Shown here: piece after piece, positions 43,320-54,320 of the stretch | How positions within the stretch are numbered: position 1 is the stretch's first letter | Layout: every line of letters begins with the position of its first letter | NCBI GenBank assembly: GCA_030770545.1 | Contig: CM061092.1 | Span: forward strand, 17,795,501-17,859,500 | Reading direction: 5' to 3' | From: Macropodus opercularis | Taxonomy: Eukaryota; Chordata; Actinopteri; Anabantiformes; Osphronemidae | Length of the DNA stretch: 64,000 bases | Notes under the pieces: model-generated | The model's database searches: none | Seen by the model: the letters and a program-made list of their open reading frames with translations, nothing else | Told to the model about the DNA's origin: nothing | Position numbers and translations under genes: made by a program

Positions 43320-43925
43320 GAACGGAGAGCCTGTCCTGGAGTGCGAATACGTCTGAGAAGCTCAAAAAGGCCCAGCAGAGACTGTACTTCCTGAGGATAC
43401 TCAGGAAGAATAACATCACACAAAGACTGTTGGTGTCTTTCTACTGAGCCACCATAGAAAGTATTTTAACATACTGCATATGCATTTGGTTCACTAGCTG
43501 CACAGTGGCTCAGAGGGTCATCAACACTGCTCAGAAGATTGTTGGCTGCCCTCTCCCCACGCTGGAAAACCTACACAGCTCCCGTTGCTTCAGAAAAGCA
43601 CAGAACATTGTAACAGATATGTTCCCACTCCTGCCACTCTCTGTTCTGCATAAGTCCAGCTGAATTTTGTGCATTCAGAGCGGTTAATAGAGTATGTCTG
43701 TCCTTGCTTTATATAATGTTGGATGTATGATAATGCATGTTAATACGCTAATATGCTCAGGTGATGTTTTTATATGTATTTATCATTATTTAATATTGGT
43801 TGTTTAATTTTAGCACTTCATTTATTATTAGTATTATTTTGCCTTATAATGATTCTGAATGATGCACTGACTTGAGAGCACTTTAAACTTTGTTGTACAT
43901 GTGACAATGACAGTAAGGACCTATT
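43320..43925 (+). mobile_element. Rex/L2-like LINE 3' fragment
   Basis: Reads KLKKAQQRLYFLRILRKNNI, then after a stop ATIESILTYCICIWF, RVINTAQKIVGCPLPTLENL and RCFRKAQNIVTD. It ends with CTTTGTTGTACATGTGACAATGACAG-type tail sequence near 43905. 5' truncated. Confidence 0.7.
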
Positions 43926-44689
43926 CTTCTAAAAAAGGACAAAAGATGCATTAAATTCAAAACATTGAAAAGATTACAGTTAAGTTTGAGATGGCAGAAG
44001 TCTTTGTGTTTGTGGTTCTGTGTTACAGTCACGTCGATTGATAGGGAGGATATGAAATTGTTTTTTTGTCTCTCATTCTCAATCCATGGAGCTGTGTTAT
44101 GTAGCCCTTTCACGCAGCCTTGTTAAGAAGCCATGAGGCCTTCATCTCAAATTCTGCTGATATTAAGAGGATAATACAAACAACAGTATTGGGTTGTTTA
44201 CTGATTTTTATATGTTGCAATTCACTCCTGAGTCTAAACCTCACTGTTTACTTTAAAAAGCATGTGAGTACAGAGTGAGTGAGTTTATTTTAATTAATTA
44301 ATGTAACTGATAATCCAGTAACTATATTTTTGGTTTCTCTCTTAATGTCCAGCGTCTTCTGAAATCACCCTGCAGCCTTCAGACATCATTAGTTATTATT
44401 TTTGTGAATAAAAGACAGCCAGACAGTTCTATCACTTTCACCTGTTTACTGTGTTCGCTGTATAAGGACTATTTTATCACCAAGGCTGTGTGTCCTCAAC
44501 CCAGCTCCTGTTCTCATATCCACAGTGCTAACACTTTAGACAAATATTAAACAAGAGGGATGAAGAACAGGATACATAAACAATGAAATCAACAATTGTC
44601 AAGTGACAAATAAATAGGTAAGTGCAATAAATAAGTAGATAAGAACCATTAATAATTTTTGTTCTTACTTTAAAACTTTAAAAATGAGG
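43926..44689. other. No recognisable gene
   Basis: AT-rich sequence with only short ORFs. It separates the LINE tail from the Tx1 element. Confidence 0.6.
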
Positions 44690-44935
44690 TCTAACCTAAA
44701 TGGGGATAGACTGAAGGTCACCCGTTCTTATGTTCAGCGGGGGCTTGTAGAGGACCCTCCAGACTGTCTGAGTCTGGTCAGTCAGCATCAGCATCTTCCT
44801 CCAGACTGTGTCCACACTGCTGCTCAGCTGTTTTAAATTCAGCGCTTTGACGCAGCAGCTGTACAACGATTTCCCTGTTAGTGCGTACAGGTCAAACAAC
44901 CCAAAGCAGTTTCTAAAAGCAATGTTAAAGCCCAT

Positions 44936-45425
44936 CTAAGGAAAGGGATACCGCTCATATGGATTTCCATTTGCGTAATCCTGCAGCATCTCGCGTTCAT
45001 CATCAGTCAGCTCTGCAGTTTTAGGAACTTTCCTGAGCCCCATGGACCAGGGGCTCTGACAACAGCCATTGGAGGGAGAAGGCTCCAGCCTCCTCCAATT
45101 AAAACACTGGTACACCATATATTCTGAAAAGAGGCTACATTAGTGGTGAGTCTGTAGAACCAAAATTCCACCCTAAGATGCGCCGTCAACAAACCTCTCA
45201 GCATATGTACCAGGTCAATGGGCCCTTGGCCTTGGATGGAATTTTTCCTGGTTTTCCATATAGTTAAGAAAAGCCCTGTCAGCCTATGACATGGGAGAAA
45301 GAGGTGCTGGAGGGTCTCCCTCTCATCACAGAAAGGGCAGCCTACCCCCACGCTAGGATCTATTTGTGCCAGATACCCATTTGTAGCTATGCACCAATGT
45401 ACAACCCTCCACTCGAGGTCTCCTA
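44936..45425 (-). pseudogene. Tx1 LINE C-terminal zinc region
   Basis: GVGCPFCDERETLQHLFLPC followed by HRLTGLF is the C-terminal CX2C...HX4C-type knuckle of Tx1-like LINEs. A short basic/acidic tail continues to 44936. Interrupted upstream by a repeat copy. Confidence 0.7.
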
Positions 45426-45445
45426 CGCTTTTCTCAATGGGGGGG

Positions 45446-45820
45446 TTTGAAGGAATTTAAATAGTTAAGTAGTAGTTAAAATAGTAGTTGAAAGCTTAGA
45501 GAGTAGGATGCAGGCAGAAAACAGAACAAGCCGAATGCATTAAAGTATAGTTTGAAACACACACATCAAGTTTATAGAATAAATCCATAGGTTATGGGGT
45601 CACACAGCAACGGAGCAGATAAGACACCAATAAACCAGCCATGGAGACGAACACCAGACCACGGCATCAGGATCCGGTTACACCACAGAAAGATGCTCTC
45701 TGTCCAGCATAAAAGTGTCAGTCAGACTTCGTGCCCTGACTATATGCTGTATGGTATAGGGACAGATTGACCCAGGCCTGTAAAATTATTATTCTTCAAG
45801 TTTGAAATAAAAGCAAGACT
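45446..45820 (+). repeat. Unclassified repeat R, copy 1 (inverted relative to copies 2 and 3)
   Basis: Shares AAATAGTTAAGTAGTAGTT, ACGGCATCAGGATCCGGTTA, GCATAAAAGTGTCAGTCAGA and AAATTATTATTCTTCAAGTT with 49350-49819 and 51079-51574. It lies between Tx1 C-terminal segments. Confidence 0.7.
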
Positions 45821-45845
45821 GATTTTTATCAGACGTTTCTCCTCA

Positions 45846-46828
45846 TCATTCAACGAACGTGCAGAGCTGGGATTGGGAGAGCAGCTCAACAGGTTGTACA
45901 GGGACCGCCAACAGCCTCTGGGAGAAAGATCTGGACCAAAAAAGGTGGCCCACCTTGACACCTTGCGGGCCTAGATGTGACACCTTTACGCAGCTGTAAT
46001 ACAAGGCTTCTTTATCCAGGTGTTCCGAATGCCCTAGAGAAATAGTATCAAAAGTCAAAAGTCCACTGGAGTCTTCCTGTCACTCCCTCAGTGCAGGAAA
46101 AGCGATTAAGGCCAGAAAGGTGTATTCACAGTTAGGTCCTCAATGAACTCCCGGTGAGAATTAGGCAAGCTATCGCAAACCTCCTTCTCCAGCCTATGCA
46201 GCATCCTAGTGGATCGAATCCCTGTCATCTCTGTAAGTCTTGTAAGTCTGGTTTGCACACTGGGCGAAGACAGGAAATTGGTATTCAACATGCGATTGTG
46301 AAACAGTGGTTCATCAAACCGCCACATGCCTGGGTCGGCTATGAGGTCCCTCTGGAGGTTGAAGACCTTCACCAACTGCAATACCGACTGTCACAGACAA
46401 TCAGGAACAAATGTTTATCATAGCCTAGACCGGCTGTTCTCCTAAGCAGCAGACGAGCTGTGTCCGACCAGCTGAGACCAGCAGGGTACAGCAGACGTTG
46501 GGCTGCCTGCAGACGAAAAGTCTGCACCCTGGTAAGAATGTCAATAAGACCATGTCCTCCTTTTGCCACTGGTAGAAAAAGGACAGGAGTTCTGGTCCAA
46601 TGTGCCACACACCACAAAAAGTCCATCAGAATACGTTGCACCCACTCCAGAAGGCCTGGAGGAGGTTGAAGCACTGCTAGCCTGTGCTAGTGCATAGGCG
46701 ACCAAATTATTGGCCACCAGAATTCTCCTCCTGTAAGACAGCTGTGGCAGCAGCAATTTCCATTTGGACAGTCTAGCACACACTTTTTTCCTCAATTCCC
46801 CCCCAATTTTCCTTTGAAAGTCCCATTG
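45846..46828 (-). pseudogene. Tx1 LINE post-RT region
   Basis: KVCARLSKWKLLLPQLSYRR and ILVANNLVAYAL (46795-46541), LEWVQRILMDFLWCVAHW and KGGHGLIDILTRVQTFRLQA (46674-46369), then SVQTRLTRLTEMTGIRSTRM (46381-46106). These are standard Tx1-family blocks. Frames change between them. Confidence 0.75.
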
Positions 46829-47394
46829 TCACTATTGGCAGCCTTGCCGATCTGACCTTTATTGTGGTGAGCGGTGGCGGGTTCCGCTGGTCACACTCTC
46901 ACCACCTCTGCCAGCTTACTACTAATCACCTTATTCATTCCACCTGTCGCTAACTTTCTTAAGCCCTGTTCACAGGCACCCACTTGTCAGATCGTCAGTT
47001 TCGTTCAGCTCACAAGACCCTGTAACCATCGCCTGTTTCGTCGCCTGCCATAGCCTGTTCATAGCCTGTTCATAGCCTGACCCTCATCTGCGTCGTGAGT
47101 GTTTTTTAACTGCCGTTTATGCCTCAGATCCCCTCGACTTCTGTTTCTTGTCTTTCACACCACGACCACGTACTCACGCTGGATTAGCCCTTGCCATTAC
47201 CTAAACTGATAGAACTGTGATTCGGCCATCACAGAATGATCGCAACTTTCACTCTTGGCTCTCAGCCGTCAATGCTCCGCAGCGAAGCTACAAGTCGCTC
47301 ACGGACGTGGAGAATTTGCTCCCCCTGACTCTGTAGTGAATCAGCCGGTTCCGCTCGCTTTTGTTTGGCTGTTTGTTTTGCCTTTTTTTGGTCT
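46829..47394 (+). repeat. LTR-like insertion in Tx1
   Basis: This non-Tx1 block lies between collinear Tx1 segments. It includes GTGAGCGGTGGCGGGTTCCG, triplicated CATAGCCTGTT units and GAACTGTGATTCGGCCATCA, resembling gypsy LTR sequence. No clean inverted termini or TSD were found, so the boundaries are approximate. Confidence 0.4.
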
Positions 47395-47799
47395 GTCTTC
47401 TCCCTGCTCTCTCGTCTCCAGCACCCTCATACCCCCAAGTGACCATTGTAAGCCTCCCGGCAGGCTGGGGGGGTCTTTCTCTCCCAGTCTCCCACGAACA
47501 AAGCTTCACTCTTCCCCCGGTTTACCCTCACAGAGGAGAATTTTCTCATAAATTCCAATGCTCTGCGCTAAGCTGTTCATGTGCTCTTGATTATTCATAG
47601 AAACATTAATGTCATCCGCAGAGGGGAAGCCGCATTTAAACCAGGCAAAGTGAGAACTCAGGTTCTTTCTCAACTTGCCCAGTAGAGGCTCAATAATTAA
47701 AGAGTACAACTGTTCAGATATGGGACATCCCTGTCGGATTCCCCTTTTCACTGACACCAGTCGACTTAAACCACCCCCCACCTTAACCATACAAGATGC
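47395..47799 (-). pseudogene. Tx1 LINE RT, catalytic region
   Basis: ASCMVKVGGGLSRLVSVKRG, IRQGCPISEQLYSLIIEPLL and SADDINV (expected AYADDI-type box, first residues lost), then SLPGGLTMVTWGYEGAG. The LTR at 47800 begins right before this part of the protein. Confidence 0.75.
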
Positions 47800-48420
47800 T
47801 GTTACGGAACAAAACCGAGCGGAGCTCGGACCCAGGTACAATGAACCCACAAGCGTGATCTTTCGCTTAATTTTATAATTTATTCAACAAAGGTACAAAC
47901 AGAAATTCACAGCTGAGCTGGAGGAATAAACACTAGAGTTTTGGAATAAACAAAAATAGAACAAAAGGCGATAGTGGATCGAATCAACACTATGTTCCTA
48001 ATACTATGAAACGTCTATAAACAAAAGTCACCGCAAGCAGGAAGTAACAAATCTTACTCTATGAAAAAACCTAACCAGAGAACTAACTAACGAACAGAAA
48101 ATCACCGCAAGCGGGAAACAAACAAAGTTATCAATAAGCATACAAACAAAAACACTGCAACGCAAGAACTAGGACAAGCTATGAAATCTATCTAAACTTA
48201 CTACATGGATCAGAAGCCAGAGGTCGGGGATGAGGGAGAGCAAACCAAGCAAGCAAGGCAAGCAAGGAAGACACACCAGCAGGGAATGAGAGTATGGGTC
48301 CTGGGTGATGGATGATTGGAAACAGGTGTATGTGAGAACGGTGAGTATGGAAACTGAGAGGGGACATGTGCAAAGTTCTAATAGCTCCCCCTGGTGGGAG
48401 AAAAAGTCCAAACTGTCACG
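47800..48420 (-). repeat. Gypsy-type solo LTR with 5-bp TSD GATGC
   Basis: GATGC flanks both sides (47795-47799, 48421-48425). The plus strand begins TGTTACGGAAC and ends AACTGTCACG. It is similar to the gypsy LTR at 34432-36500. It splits Tx1 RT cleanly. Confidence 0.8.
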
Positions 48421-48425
48421 GATGC

Positions 48426-48603
48426 CTCCCAATATAAAAATAAAATAAAATGTTTCCCCAAAGCCAAAGGCTTTCAAAGTAGAAAACAAGAAAGAGTGGT
48501 CAACACGGTCAAAAGCTTTCACTTGGTCCAGTGAGAGGACACCAACATTGAGTCCATACAGTTCACACAGGTCAAACAAGTCCCTCATTAAGAACAACGT
48601 CCA
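48426..48603 (-). pseudogene. Tx1 LINE RT, block with catalytic Asp
   Basis: TLFLMRDLFDLCELYGLNVG and VLSLDQVKAFDRVDHSFLF, then STLKAFGFGETF, the RT block bearing the first catalytic Asp in Tx1 elements. Confidence 0.75.
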
Positions 48604-48608
48604 GGGCC

Positions 48609-49173
48609 TGTAATGGAAATTTTACTATATGGGTATTTTCACTTGTGACAGAACTGTGATTCATATTACTTGATATATTCTCATATGTATCTGTACTAAG
48701 CAAAGTAATCATAGAATGAGTTATATACTTGCTTACAGAAATATTTTAGAACAATGAGCCTTCTCTTTCCCATGGGAAAGGGAGCTAGGGAGATACTGTT
48801 TAGTTATAATTGTTTTACAGCATGGACCATGGCCATGAGAGCATGGCAGAAGAAATTTGATGTACTTTGTTTCTGTTACACTTTCCACCTGGTGCAAGGC
48901 AGTGACTGACCCTGAGTTGTGGGCTGATAAGACTCTTGTGGACTGTTTTTGTTTGAGACTGAGCTAATGAGAAGATACATCTTTACTCCCTCGCAACGAA
49001 GGAGGTATTTAGGTAGGCACGGAGGTAGATGACTTCAGAACTACACTCAGGCAGGACAGTTTTGCACTGACTCTGTGTACTTCTCTTCTTGCAAGAATTA
49101 AACACAACAGAAAGACAACTTTGATTGGTTTTTGATTCATTCACCAGGTTCCTAACAGGTTTTTGCCTCCACA
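48609..49173 (+). repeat. Solo LTR (TGTAATGG...CTCCACA) with 5-bp TSD GGGCC
   Basis: GGGCC flanks both sides (48604-48608, 49174-49178), with TGT...ACA termini. AATTAAAC near 49095 is a possible poly(A) site. Class not determined. Tx1 sequence flanks it, with part of the RT N-terminus missing. Confidence 0.7.
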
Positions 49174-49178
49174 GGGCC

Positions 49179-49345
49179 TCACGATCCTCCTGGCTCAGCT
49201 GAGGCAGGTTCTGCAGTAGCTCCACAACTCAGTCCTGGTCGCAGTCCTCCGCTCCATAGAGACTGCTGTAAAAGTCAACTGCATGCCTCCTCGTCTCACT
49301 GGGCTCGACTATCACCGTGCCATTTGGGAGACTGTTGAGCTCAAA
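49179..49345 (-). pseudogene. Tx1 LINE pre-RT segment
   Basis: The minus strand reads NGTVIVEPSETRRHAVDFYS, SLYGAEDCDQD, then a stop and ELLQNLPQLSQEDREAL, the segment just before RT. Confidence 0.65.
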
Positions 49346-49349
49346 ATCA

Positions 49350-49819
49350 ATCTTGCTTTTATTTCAAACTTGAAGAATAATAATTTTACAGGCCTGGGTC
49401 AATCTGTCCCTATACCATACAGCATATAGTCAGGGCACGAAGTCTGACTGACACTTTTATGCTGGACAGAGAGCATCTTTCTGTGGTGTAACCGGATCCT
49501 GATGCCGTGGTCTGGTGTTCGTCTCCATGGATGCTATATGTCTCCATGGCTGGTTTATTGGTGTCTTATCTGCTCCGTTTAAGCACATTCCTTCTACAGA
49601 CATTCACATGGTTCACTCCCATGTGCAACTTATCTGATCTTCTCCTAAGATCCCATCCTCTACATGCTGTTTTATGACCTGTGACTGGGTGCTACTCTAC
49701 TACTCTCTAAACTTGATGTGTGTGTTTTAAACTATACTGTTTTCTGCCTGCATCCTACTATTTAAGCTTTTAGCTACTATTTTAACTACTACTTAACTAT
49801 TTACATTCCTTCAAGACCC
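49350..49819 (-). repeat. Unclassified repeat R, copy 2
   Basis: Begins TCTTGCTTTTATTTCAAACT and ends TTCCTTCAAGACCC. It contains an internal duplication of GTCTCCATGG. Lies between Tx1 linker and pre-RT. Confidence 0.7.
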
Positions 49820-50130
49820 AAACAAAGCATTTGCTTCCTCTGAGGACCGGACCTTTCCACGCTAAAGAAAAAGGAACTGGAAGGATCCATATCAAAATGG
49901 TAGTAAAACGACCTTGAACCAATGCCCCTTTCACCCTCTCTTGTAAAAAATTGCCTAACTCACCCTGCTTTTCTCGCAGCAACCCGCCCTGTGCAGTGGC
50001 ACCATCATGTGATGCAAGATTATGTTGAATGTCCTTGATTTCCTGCTCAAGTTCGTCCACTGTAGTTTTAAAACTAACAGACGCATGTGAAGCGTAAATC
50101 ACCAAAGCAATTTTAGCAGTGATAACAGTA
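49820..50130 (-). pseudogene. Tx1 LINE endonuclease-RT linker
   Basis: TTVDELEQEIKDIQHNLAS, LREKQGELGNFLQERVKGAL and VQGRFTTILIW resemble the heptad-rich linker of Tx1 ORF2. Confidence 0.6.
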
Positions 50131-50316
50131 CTCTCTGTGGTGTTACCTTTACAATTTGATTTCCAGTATAAAAAACAGCATGTTTTCAATTATGCTTAAA
50201 CTATACCTCAGCAAAATTCACAACTAACTGCAAACAATAAATTTAACGTTTATTTTCAAATCATGACACATGTCAGGCTCTGACGATTAAATCACCTTGT
50301 GCAGTATAACAGCATT

Positions 50317-51002
50317 TTAGTTCTGCATAAAATGACAACATGGAACAACATACAGGGAGTAATCGGTTGTATCTGACTTCAGTTGAGGATTATATGGTTT
50401 GAAGTAATTCAGATAATTTATATTTAGTACCTTTAGAACTCTATGTGGATGCAGTCTAACCCTAAATGCATGGTAATTCTCATCAAAGCAAAAGGTTTCC
50501 ATCGGTTTTCCACAAAGCAACATACTGTCACCTTTCACAGCAATAATCTTGATTTCACAAAACACAGGAATCTCTGCCAATACCTCTATACAGATGATAA
50601 AGTCAGGGTACTCTGTACCATAATGTTTTATCCACTTAGCTAAAAACACACTGGTAGACAATGCAGTCCCCATTTTTAAAGCAATTTCCGGACCTTCATT
50701 TAGCTCTCCAAATGTCACCATCTTTCTTGGTCCTAAAGCTAATCTTTCCAGACTAAATGACTCCCAATACATTGACATACAAATTCTTAAAGAATACAAT
50801 ACAAAGCCAAACACAAATTCTTAAAGAATTTGTGTTTGGCTTTGTATTGCATGTGTAAAACGTGGGCCAATGTAACATATACTTCGAGGGGTAGTGTATC
50901 ATGAAGTAATGAAGGAAATAACTGCTTAAAGAGTCGATGATGGTCAATGATTAAATGTTTGAGGTAGATGGTCATACCTTCTAACAGCACTGGTGAAAAC
51001 AC
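50317..51002 (-). CDS. Unnamed transposon-associated protein, C-terminal part (relative of 24508-25224)
   Basis: 51002-50787 reads LLEGMTIYLKHLIIDHHRLF and VLHMQYKAKHKFFKN, echoing the FESKHxYFKR motif of the 24.5-kb protein. 50814-50317 (165 codons) follows with SLERLALGPRKMVTFGELNE, YPDFIICIEVLAEIPVF, ETFCFDENYHAFRV and a hydrophobic-aromatic end. The two frames are joined by the perfect palindrome at 50797-50849. It is not Tx1 sequence, although it lies between two Tx1 pieces. Function unknown. Confidence 0.45.
50797..50849. repeat. Perfect 26-bp palindrome with 1-nt loop
   Basis: CAATACAAAGCCAAACACAA ATTCTT at 50797-50822 is exactly complementary to 50824-50849, around a single A at 50823. 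ACAAATTCTTAAAGAAT also occurs as a direct repeat just to the left (from 50780). Confidence 0.9.
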
Positions 51003-51045
51003 TATATTTACAATTTGTAGAAGTAAAAGTAGGAGACGCCAGTAC

Positions 51046-51068
51046 TTGTCATCTATCTATCTATCTAT
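51046..51068 (+). repeat. ATCT microsatellite
   Basis: TCATCTATCTATCTATCTAT next to repeat R copy 3. Confidence 0.8.
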
Positions 51069-51078
51069 AGACTGTTTA

Positions 51079-51574
51079 GTCTTGCTTTTATTTCAAATTT
51101 GAAGAATAATAATTTACAGGCCTGGGTCAGTCTGTCCCTATACTATACAGCACATAGTCAGGGCACGAAGTCTGACTGACACTGTCTGTCCCTCGACCCA
51201 CACTTTTATGCTGGACAGAGCATCTTTCTGTGGTGTAACCGTATCCTGATGCCGTGGTCTGGTGTTCGTCTCCTTGGCTGGTTTATTGGTGTCTTATCTT
51301 CTCCGATGCTGTGTGGCCCCATAACCTATGGATTTAAGCACATTCACATGTTTCACTCCCTACTTATCTGATTTTCTGCTTAGACCCCCTTCTTTACATA
51401 AGGTTTTATGACCTGTGGCTGGGCGCTCTTCTACTATTCTATAAACTTGATGTGTGTGTTTCAGACTATACTTTAATGCATTCGGCTTGTTCTGTTTTCT
51501 GCCTGCATCCTACTCTCTAAGCTTTCAACTACTATTTTAACTACTACTTAACTATTTAGATTCCTACAAGACCC
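51079..51574 (-). repeat. Unclassified repeat R, copy 3
   Basis: Termini GTCTTGC and CAAGAC are inverted to each other. It carries CTGACTGACACTGTCTGTCC, GTATCCTGATGCCGTGGTCT and ATAAACTTGATGTGTGTG. The longest of three copies. Confidence 0.7.
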
Positions 51575-52200
51575 TGCCATATGTGCCCTTAACCCACATG
51601 TACTGTTTGCTCCCACCTTGTTTAACTCGCCATGTGTCGATGAGATCCACCTCAGTCATAGTGCCCTTTTAAAAGCTGGTGAGGTTCTTCACCTGTCCGT
51701 CCAGAGTAAAGTCAACTGTGCAGTTGAACTCCCCCCCTAAAACAACACAGTCGCTATTGTCAAGTTGCAACAAAAATTCTTAGATTTACTAAGAACCCCA
51801 CCCTCTCCAAGCCTTCACTAGGAGCACAGATATTAACAAAAGAAAAGACCAACTCCCCCAACTGAGCCCTAACGTGCTGCATCCTTCCCTGCACCACCTG
51901 TGAGCTGGTCAGGATATTCAACGTGAGCCTGGGCCAGAGAAGCACAGTGACCCCTGCACAACATTAGAGCCATGGCTGAGGAACAGCTGGCCGTCCCACC
52001 ACAGGCCCCACTCCACCTCATTATTACTCCTGTCAGAGTGTGCTCCTTGCAAGAATAAAACATCCAAACTTTTCTGCTCAAATACGTCTGCCACTAATGC
52101 CCTCTTCTGTATGTCCCTCCCACCATTTGTATTAAGAAAGCCCACCTTAACATCTGCATAGGAAAGAAGAGAGAAGAGAACAGGAGACAGAACAAACAAT
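51575..52200 (-). pseudogene. Tx1 LINE endonuclease, broken
   Basis: VGFLNTNGGRDIQKRALVAD, SLDVLFLQGAHSD, WGLWWDGQLFLSHGSNVVQG, then VNICAPSEGLERV and LDNSDCVVLGGEFNC in changing frames: L1/Tx1-type APE endonuclease. The expected QETHSD Glu reads QGAHSD, so the catalytic Glu is gone. Confidence 0.75.
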
Positions 52201-52342
52201 AGAAGAAAACCATAAATACACACACAGACACATCTCTTATTGGTTCTTAGACGTTTTGCCATTTTTCCTTTCTTGCAGAGCTCGACGCTAGAAAGAGCTC
52301 TCATCCCGGGAGAGGAATCATTTTGGAGCAACTGTCCCTTCT

Positions 52343-52612
52343 CTAGACCACCACCCTGGTTTTCTCCCTCCTGCCCAACAGGGCCCTCTGCCTGGGTGTC
52401 CGTGCCAGCACTCGGCCCAGCGCCAGTCGCGCTGCTGGGCTCAGCCCTGGGCGCCGCTTCCCGCTGCAGGTGAAGCGCTTGTGCCCAGGATCACCACACT
52501 GAGAGCACTTCATGCTACCAGTGCTGGCAAACACTGGGTAGTAGGAATCCTCATGCTTAACCTTAAAGGACACGTCCAGGACCTGTGTGGGAGAGCTCAT
52601 GTTCATGAACAC
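52343..52612 (-). pseudogene. Tx1 LINE ORF1 fragment, CCHC knuckle
   Basis: LDVSFKVKHEDSYYPVFAST, then KCSQCGDPGHKRFTC (C-X2-C-X4-H-X4-C) and a basic tail, the nucleic-acid-binding end of Tx1 ORF1. Confidence 0.7.
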
Positions 52613-52874
52613 CTGGCTCCTCGGGGACAGACGGCTGCAGCTTCTCGTTTTAAAAGCACTGCCGATTTTTCTAAATTGAACCAGCTCCCTCTATGAACTC
52701 ATTTGGGATAAATGGGGGAGACACCACATATTATTATTTTAGTCGAAGGTGCAACCAGTGGAGAAACTTGGACAAACAGATCATTCATGAATAAGCCGTC
52801 AATTAGGCGAACCACATCATCCATCCATCCAAACAACTACACCAAAATAAACCCCCAGAACTACCAGTACTGAA

Positions 52875-53995
52875 TAGGGATGGGAATATTGACTCTCTTG
52901 AATCGATATTTTGATACCCGCTGGTCGATACTTTGGAGTCCATACTTTAAGTATCGCTCGATACCACTCCTAATAAAAACGTGCAATTTGTTTTCACTTC
53001 TGATAGTTTTGATGTCTGAAAACCAGCCCAAGTGTTTAAACGGTTTTCTGTATCACATGACTATCATAGCCAATCAGATGTCAGAAATACTTGGTGCAAC
53101 GTCTGCAGTAAAGTTGTGCCACATGGCAGCAACACTAGCAACTGACTGAAACATTTAAAAACCACACACCCTGACACGTTAAAGGACGCTAAACAGCGCA
53201 AGGAAGCCTCAACGCCCTCTGTTTCACTGGCAGCCACTGTCCATCAGAAGACATTGCAGGAGTTTCATAAAGGCAGCGAATATCCAGGCACAGCAGGTGA
53301 CACTTAATGTGTTATAAGAAAAAAAAAATTAAATGAACCATTATTTTACTACCCCAAATATGCAATGAGCTAAGTCAGGTTTGCCCAATACCTCCATCAC
53401 TGAGGTAGCTGGTTGATCGCCAGGTCACACTGACAAAATCCCACCTAGGCAGTAGTGAAAAAGAATCCGCACCGTAGGCAGAGCAGCTGGAACCTAAACG
53501 TGAACACACCAGCTGAGCAGCAGAGACGTTTATATACGCGGACATACACAATATCCGCGGTTAGAAGCTAAATTATTCACTCAAGCTACATAAACGCTTG
53601 CACACAGCTGTGCAGCGGAAACATCCCGGTGATGTTTTATTGTTAAATATTTACGGTTTCGTTATGTTCTACTTGACCACTATGATCTTTGAATTTAAGA
53701 AATTTTATTTTGTATTAATTGCAATTTTATTTATTATAATTTTAAATAGATATTTTTCATATTTGTATTGAATTTACTTATCTATCTAATTTATTATAAT
53801 TGCATTATTAGCATTTAAGCAAGTATTTCTCTTCATGAGCATTATTCATTATAAAGATAATAATCAACACTGTGCAATGATGATTTGCCTTTAAGGTGCA
53901 AAAAGTATTGGTTTTGATATCGGTATCGTCAATACTGGCCCTGTAGTTACTTGGTATCGGATCAATAACAAATTTCGAGGTATCGCCCATCACTA
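52875..53995 (+). mobile_element. hAT element relic with BED zinc-finger remnant
   Basis: Left end TAGGGATGGGAATATTG and inverted right end TAGTGATGGGCGATACC. The flanking 8 bases GTACTGAA (52867-52874) and ATACTCAA (53996-54003) match at 6 of 8 positions, a decayed target duplication. Reading from 53095, C-N-V-C, then PHGSNTSN, a stop, and LKHLKTTHP recall the BED zinc finger of hAT transposases. No catalytic core remains. The right third recurs at 62822-63235. Confidence 0.7.
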
Positions 53996-54174
53996 ATACT
54001 CAAACAACGAGGAAACACTTACTGCTCCCCCTCCCGATCTACATTAAACGTTAAAGTGGGGGACAGCCTACGCTCAGCATGGTAATGAGAGAAATGAGGT
54101 AGACACTGTATACTGACAGAAAACAGTCAAACTCCTTAGTTTTTACAATCTAATTTGAATCAACTGCACTGCAG

Positions 54175-54320
54175 AGAATCTCACATCATTGTGACTCCAA
54201 CATGGCTTTATTTGATTTTTGGCCACTAAAGGATTTTATCCACTCTCCTCAACAGCTCACCAAAGTCAGGGCTCTTAACAGCTTCATATATACTTCCACA
54301 TCACGTTTTTTACAGTTTTA
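54175..54320 (-). repeat. Unit shared inverted with 20500-20645
   Basis: CATGGCTTTATTTGATTTTT, CCACTCTCCTCAACAGCTCA and GTCAGGGCTCTTAACAGCTT are the complement of the 20.5-kb unit. It adjoins the MITE copy in the same relative arrangement. Confidence 0.7.

Larger units (their letters stand above)
44690..52612 (-). mobile_element. Tx1-type LINE, highly interrupted
   Basis: Read right to left, pieces occur mostly in protein order: ORF1 CCHC (52612-52343), endonuclease (about 52200-51575), linker (about 50130-49820), pre-RT (49345-49179), RT (48603-48426, 47799-47395) and post-RT/C-terminus (46828-45846, 45425-44936). Gaps hold three copies of one repeat, two LTRs with exact TSDs, one LTR-like block and a foreign ORF. 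A further Tx1-like piece (44935-44696, TVWRVLYKPPLNIRTGDLQ) is out of order. Confidence 0.8.
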
